Source of the DNA: Sagittula sp048553715
Lineage (GTDB): Bacteria > Pseudomonadota > Alphaproteobacteria > Rhodobacterales > Rhodobacteraceae
Length of the DNA stretch: 64,000 nucleotides
Assembly: GCF_048553715.1 (NCBI RefSeq)
Contig: NZ_JBLZNC010000001.1
Span: 558,001-622,000, forward strand
Direction: 5' to 3'
Shown: positions 60,713-64,000 of the stretch, in pieces
How the letters are laid out: each line of letters opens with the position of its first letter
Numbering within the stretch: the first letter of the stretch is position 1
Notes under the pieces: generated by a model
The model's input: only the letters and a program-made list of their open reading frames with translations
Database searches by the model: none
Told to the model about the DNA's origin: nothing
Position numbers and translations under genes: made by a program

Positions 60713-62368
60713 TCAGCTATCCCACTGGGTCATCAGGCTGACACCTTCGACCTGCAACGCCTCCCAGATCTTGGCATCGCGGTTGTAGATGTCGGGGCGG
60801 TAATTCACGTGGCCTTTGGCCGGAGTGAACGCCGTGCGGTAGATCAGATGCACCGGCACCGCCTCATCAAGGTTCACGCGCGTGTTTTGACCCGACCGCA
60901 GAATGTTCTGGAAATAGGTTTCCGGGTCGCTTTCCTGCAAGGCGAGCAGCGCATAGGCGAACTCATGCGGATCGTCGAGACGGATACAGCCGTGGCTGAA
61001 CGCGCGGACCTCGCGGGCGAACAAATGCTGCGAGGGGGTGTCATGCAGGTAGATGTTGTATTTGTTGGGGAACATGAACTTCACCGACCCCAAGGCGTTG
61101 CGCGGACCGGGACGTTGACGCATGGAATACGGGAAGCTGCGCGCAGAATAGCGGGCAAAGCTCTGGCCTCGGCTGACCACGCGGCCACGGGAATCGATAA
61201 TGTCCATATGGCCCACAGCGCCGGGGTTCGACCGCAGCAGCGGCAGATACTCTCCAACGATGATCGAGCGCGGCACATACCAATACGGGTTGATGACGAT
61301 ATGGCTCATGCTGTCGGAGAATTCCGGCGTGCGCCGGTCCGCATCCTGATGGCCGATGACCGAGCGCGTCTCGAACGTCACCTTATCATCATCGATAACC
61401 TGGGCGTGGAAATCTGTCAGGTTCACAAGGACATGCCGCTTGCCGCGCCCACCCTCGATGTTCATCCAGCGCTCGCGCTCCATAGCGACGATGATCGATT
61501 TCAGACGTTCCTCTGGCGCGACGTTGATCGCTGTCAGGGTCGAGCTTCCGGCGACGCCGTCCGCCTCCAGCCCGTGGTCCTCCTGGAACTGGCGCACGGC
61601 CGCAGTCATCGCGGAATCGTATGAGCCAGACAGCGATTGCGTCAGATAGCCCATGGACACCAGACGATCGCGCAGAGCCACCACAGCATTGCCGCTCTGC
61701 CCCGGTTCCAGCTTGGACGCGCTGACCCGCGGGCCCCAACCACCTTGGCGAATCTTACGCTCCAACATCAGCTTGGCGCGCATCAGCCGCGAATACTCCG
61801 CCGTTTGCGGGACCAGACCGCGCAGCACCGTTTCAGGCGCTTCGCTTGTCAGTCGGGTTAGCAGATCCTCGGCCGCGCGGCGCGGCAATTCGCGTTTGAT
61901 CTGGTTATCGACGCGCTCAGGGTCGTCGATGATGCCCGACTGCAGATCATTGGCAAAACTGATAAATGTCTCGCTCAGCTCAACCTCAAGCAGCCCGCGA
62001 TCCCGATCCGTTCGGGCCGCCGCCATCTTGTTCATCAGGTTCTGCGCGTTGTAGCGCTGCGTGGGCAAGCCATGCACATCGGCCATCCCGAAAGCTTCGA
62101 TCAGGGCAAGCCTGCGCGCTTGGCTGTCCGCATCATCGCCGGTCCAGATGGGGGCGAAATCCCGCGCGCGGTAAAAGCTGGCAATACCTTCGACGCCACC
62201 GAGCCCCTCGGCCACGGCTTGTTTATAAGCGGTCACTTTGAAATCGAGCGGTGCAGCGGTGACCGGACCTGCCTGAAGCGTCAGAAACGCCCCGATCAAT
62301 GCGCCGCCCAGCAAACCTGTGCGTGTCTTCGATACTTTAATAAAATCCACAGCCTTGTAATGGCCCAT
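60713..62368 (-). CDS. L,D-transpeptidase with peptidoglycan-binding domain (YcbB/LdtD-like)
   Basis: A 551-residue periplasmic enzyme. Signal/anchor region (GGALIGAFLTLQAGPVTAA), a large helical domain, a PG_binding_1 unit (SGNAVVALRDRLVSMGYL...DGVAGSSTLTAIN) and a YkuD catalytic domain with FSHGCIRLDDP (catalytic Cys). It makes 3-3 cross-links or attaches proteins. It is divergent from the DUF882 gene across 342 bp; both act on peptidoglycan. YcbB family is inferred from domain order. Confidence 0.92.
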   Translation of the reverse strand: MGHYKAVDFIKVSKTRTGLLGGALIGAFLTLQAGPVTAAPLDFKVTAYKQAVAEGLGGVEGIASFYRARDFAPIWTGDDADSQARRLALIEAFGMADVHGLPTQRYNAQNLMNKMAAARTDRDRGLLEVELSETFISFANDLQSGIIDDPERVDNQIKRELPRRAAEDLLTRLTSEAPETVLRGLVPQTAEYSRLMRAKLMLERKIRQGGWGPRVSASKLEPGQSGNAVVALRDRLVSMGYLTQSLSGSYDSAMTAAVRQFQEDHGLEADGVAGSSTLTAINVAPEERLKSIIVAMERERWMNIEGGRGKRHVLVNLTDFHAQVIDDDKVTFETRSVIGHQDADRRTPEFSDSMSHIVINPYWYVPRSIIVGEYLPLLRSNPGAVGHMDIIDSRGRVVSRGQSFARYSARSFPYSMRQRPGPRNALGSVKFMFPNKYNIYLHDTPSQHLFAREVRAFSHGCIRLDDPHEFAYALLALQESDPETYFQNILRSGQNTRVNLDEAVPVHLIYRTAFTPAKGHVNYRPDIYNRDAKIWEALQVEGVSLMTQWDS

Positions 62369-62710
62369 GGTTCACCCCCTGATCCTAACGTCACCCTTAA
62401 ATTCAGTTGTCTTACAATGGCCTAACCATGTAAACTAGGGATAGTTCAATTTGATGCGTAAGGCACCTATTCCGTTCACTTCGGCGTGATTGTTCATGAA
62501 GTGAACCACCAGCTGCGCAAACTGGTCACAGTTGAAGCACCTTGCGCGAGAATTCGCCAAGTTCCCCTTGATTGCTAAATTTTGTGACAAATCGCCCTTT
62601 GAGGATAACGCGATTCGTGCCATAAAGTTCCCGACATCTGGGGATAGATGGCAGAGCGCGGCAACGATCCGCGCATACAGGTAGCAGCGACCACGGGACA
62701 GGCGCTTATT
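62369..62710. other. Divergent intergenic region LDT / DUF882
   Basis: 342 bases with no convincing gene (a 62-codon minus-strand frame lacks a ribosome site). It is AT-richer than flanks and contains the inverted repeat GTTCACTTC...GAAGTGAAC at 62474-62506. Promoters for both genes must lie here, none is clear. Confidence 0.55.
62474..62506. promoter_or_regulatory. 9-bp inverted repeat in the LDT/DUF882 intergenic region
   Basis: GTTCACTTC, 15-base spacer, GAAGTGAAC. Perfect arms. It could be an operator for the divergent peptidoglycan genes or an RNA hairpin. No known family site. Confidence 0.35.
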
Positions 62711-63277
62711 ATGGCAGAACTGAAAACGGGCATCACGCGCCGGGGTTTACTCGGAGCATTTGCAGCGACAGCACTGGTCGCAGCCCCCACATACTCCAAC
62801 GCAGCCGGCTTTTTGCGCGGCGCGGGCGACATTCGTCGCATTCAGATGCAGTCCGGCCGGACCGGCGAACGCATCGACATGATCTACTGGATCGAGGGTG
62901 AATACCTCGCCGACGCAGTGAAGGAAGTGAACTACTTCATGCGCGACTGGCGGACCAATGACGTCAAAAGCATGGATCTGCGCACCATCGATCTTATGTG
63001 CGCTGCGCACAATCTGATGGATTGCTCCGAGCCGTACATGTTGATCTCCGGTTATCGCTCGCCGAAAACCAACGCTATGCTGCGGGCGCGCTCCTCCGGT
63101 GTGGCCAAGAATTCCCGCCACCTGCGTGGCCAAGCTGCGGACCTGCGCCTGTCCAGCCGATCCGTGGGCCAAATGGCCAAAGCCGCCTCCGCCTGCCGAG
63201 CGGGTGGCGTGGGTCGCTACTCCTCTTCGAATTTCGTTCATATGGATTGCGGCCCCGTCCGCACTTGGGGCGCATGA
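62711..63277 (+). CDS. DUF882/YcbK-family murein peptidase (M15-like)
   Basis: A 188-residue exported protein with a twin-arginine-type start TRRGLLGAFAATALVA. Zinc site pattern of M15/DUF882 peptidases: ISGYRSPKTNAML, SRHLRGQAADLRL (His and Asp ligands) and FVHMDCGP (His ligand). It probably cleaves peptidoglycan peptides, as E. coli MepK/YcbK does. Start ATG 62711; the in-frame ATG at 62648 would give an extra 21 residues ahead of the signal. Divergent from the L,D-transpeptidase. Confidence 0.88.
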   Translation: MAELKTGITRRGLLGAFAATALVAAPTYSNAAGFLRGAGDIRRIQMQSGRTGERIDMIYWIEGEYLADAVKEVNYFMRDWRTNDVKSMDLRTIDLMCAAHNLMDCSEPYMLISGYRSPKTNAMLRARSSGVAKNSRHLRGQAADLRLSSRSVGQMAKAASACRAGGVGRYSSSNFVHMDCGPVRTWGA

Positions 63278-63303
63278 GCGCCAAACCGATATGATCGTGA
63301 AAC

Positions 63304-63330
63304 AGGGCGTCCGCATCGGGCGCCCTTTTC
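63304..63330 (+). terminator. Terminator after DUF882 gene
   Basis: Stem AGGGCG / CGCCCT followed by TTTTCGTTT, 26 bp after the stop. Confidence 0.65.
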
Positions 63331-63382
63331 GTTTGCAGATCCAGCGGACGTCGAAGTGAATTCAAAACCACCACGCCAAAAC

Positions 63383-63410
63383 GAAAAAACCGGACCGCCA
63401 CAGGCGTCCG
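63383..63410 (-). terminator. Terminator of the first tRNA-Asp
   Basis: On the minus strand CGGACGCC-TGT-GGCGGTCCG (one bulge) followed by GTTTTTTCGTTTT, 35 bp past the tRNA 3-prime end. Confidence 0.75.
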
Positions 63411-63444
63411 ATTTCAAATCGTCACTCTCTTGAAGAGGTGAAAG

Positions 63445-63521
63445 TGGCGCGGTTGACGGGGCTCGAACCCGCGACCCCCGGCGTGACAGGCCGGTACTCT
63501 AACCAACTGAGCTACAACCGC
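63445..63521 (-). tRNA. tRNA-Asp (GTC)
   Basis: Minus-strand cloverleaf: acceptor GCGGTTG/CAACCGC, D arm AGCTCAGTTGGTTAGAGT, anticodon loop CTGTCAC with GTC, T loop GGTTCGAACCC, G73 and encoded CCA. 77 bases. Confidence 0.95.
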
Positions 63522-63678
63522 GCTATGGGGGCGTAATACCCATAGGCTCAGACGGGCGCAAGCCCAAAATTGAAGTTTTCGTAAAGTCATTTTGCTGCGC
63601 GATTACAAATGCCTGCGGGGCAAAGTTAAAGCACCTACTCGGCGCACATAAAGCAACATCCATGAGGGAGAGAGACGA

Positions 63679-63707
63679 AAAAGCCCCCGCCGAAGCGGGG
63701 GCCTTTC
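63679..63707 (-). terminator. Terminator of the second tRNA-Asp
   Basis: On the minus strand GGCCCCCGC-TTCG-GCGGGGGC followed by TTTTTCGTC. It separates the two tRNA-Asp genes, so they are probably separate transcription units. Confidence 0.8.
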
Positions 63708-63720
63708 GAAGAAACGGAAG

Positions 63721-63797
63721 TGGCGCGGTTGACGGGGCTCGAACCCGCGACCCCCGGCGTGACAGGCCGGTACTCTAACCAACTGAGCTACAACCGC
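63721..63797 (-). tRNA. tRNA-Asp (GTC), second copy
   Basis: Identical to the copy at 63445 over all 77 bases including CCA. Flanks differ. Queuosine-34 of tRNA-Asp is the target of GluQ, encoded at 48.5 kb. Confidence 0.95.
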
Positions 63798-64000
63798 TCT
63801 GCCGTTTCCATCGCCGCTTGGCGTTTGCGCTGGTGTGTCACCGTTGCGTCTGCGTCGTGGCGTGAGGGGGCTTGTATGGATTACCGCAAAGACCGTCAAG
63901 CACTTTTCGGACAGTTTTTCGCCTCGCCCCATTTTTTTAACCTCGCCCCCCAAATCTGGATACTTTAGTTGACGAGACCACGACATCGGCTGGCATTTCT
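63798..64000. other. Right-end intergenic sequence
   Basis: About 200 bases beyond the tRNA-Asp gene. No supported gene: open frames here are shadows running through the tRNA. It presumably contains the tRNA promoter. Confidence 0.5.

Noticed and set aside
63720..63968. 82-codon plus-strand frame (ARLTGLEPATPGVTGR)
   Set aside because: Another familiar tRNA shadow; no ribosome site.
63603..63986. 127-codon minus-strand frame over the second tRNA-Asp (VAQLVRVPACHAGGRGFEP)
   Set aside because: The peptide is the classical translation of a tRNA sequence; the region is a tRNA plus terminator.

Overview
The window is an ordinary chromosomal segment of a Rhodobacteraceae (Roseobacter-type) alphaproteobacterium. 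The evidence is gene content and gene order: C5-type hemA with the 407-residue Rhodobacter length, ctrA next to sciP, a RodZ-like gene ahead of ispG, purC-purS-purQ, a separate methyltetrahydrofolate:corrinoid methyltransferase, a zeta-type ATPase inhibitor, and LexA, FnrL and CtrA sites of alphaproteobacterial type. Base composition is about 60 percent GC. I see no prophage, transposase, CRISPR array, rRNA operon or plasmid backbone. Genus cannot be decided from this sequence alone.

Layout. 0-12 kb: cell-envelope block (class A PBP, amidase, RodZ-like protein), an aminotransferase, a secreted M48 protease, two periplasmic thioredoxin-fold proteins, ispG and hemA, with an FNR-type site upstream of hemA. 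12-21 kb: dipeptidase, small membrane and lipoprotein genes, a GT2-like and two sulfotransferase-like genes, glycerate kinase, rlmE, ppx/gppA. 21-24.3 kb: a tightly coupled one-carbon operon (virulence-factor-family protein, MTHFR-like, HAD phosphatase, methyl-THF:corrinoid methyltransferase) behind a structured leader. 24.4-31.6 kb: dctB-dctD and purC-purS-(chemoreceptor)-purQ. 31.8-38.8 kb: ATPase zeta inhibitor, MprF-like protein, EamA transporter, FadL-like porin, a P-loop protein, hemP and metA. 38.8-43.5 kb: a visibly AT-richer block (hydrolase, ppk2, tetR, two glycan genes). 43.5-50.2 kb: rplM-rpsI, two crotonases with a thioesterase, trmFO, a Pmp3-like protein, gluQ, hisI and a NifU/IscU-like protein. 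50.4-56 kb, minus strand: sciP, ctrA, ligA, recG and then a 40-codon membrane-protein gene with its own LexA-controlled promoter and terminator. 56-63.3 kb: mnmA, DUF892 protein, lpxD-acp-KAS operon, L,D-transpeptidase and DUF882 peptidase. The end carries two identical tRNA-Asp genes.

The most interesting unit is the 40-residue membrane-protein gene at 50417-50539. A perfect GTTC-N7-GTTC LexA box exactly fills the spacer of its promoter, so it is a candidate SOS-induced division inhibitor analogous to Caulobacter SidA. Other leads are a perfect CtrA box ahead of a 71-codon gene at 18.1 kb, a DctD homologue that has lost the sigma-54-contacting GAFTGA loop, a structured leader ahead of the methionine/one-carbon operon, a NifU/IscU-like scaffold lacking its third cysteine, and an lpxD-acp-KAS operon that looks dedicated to lipid A acyl chains.
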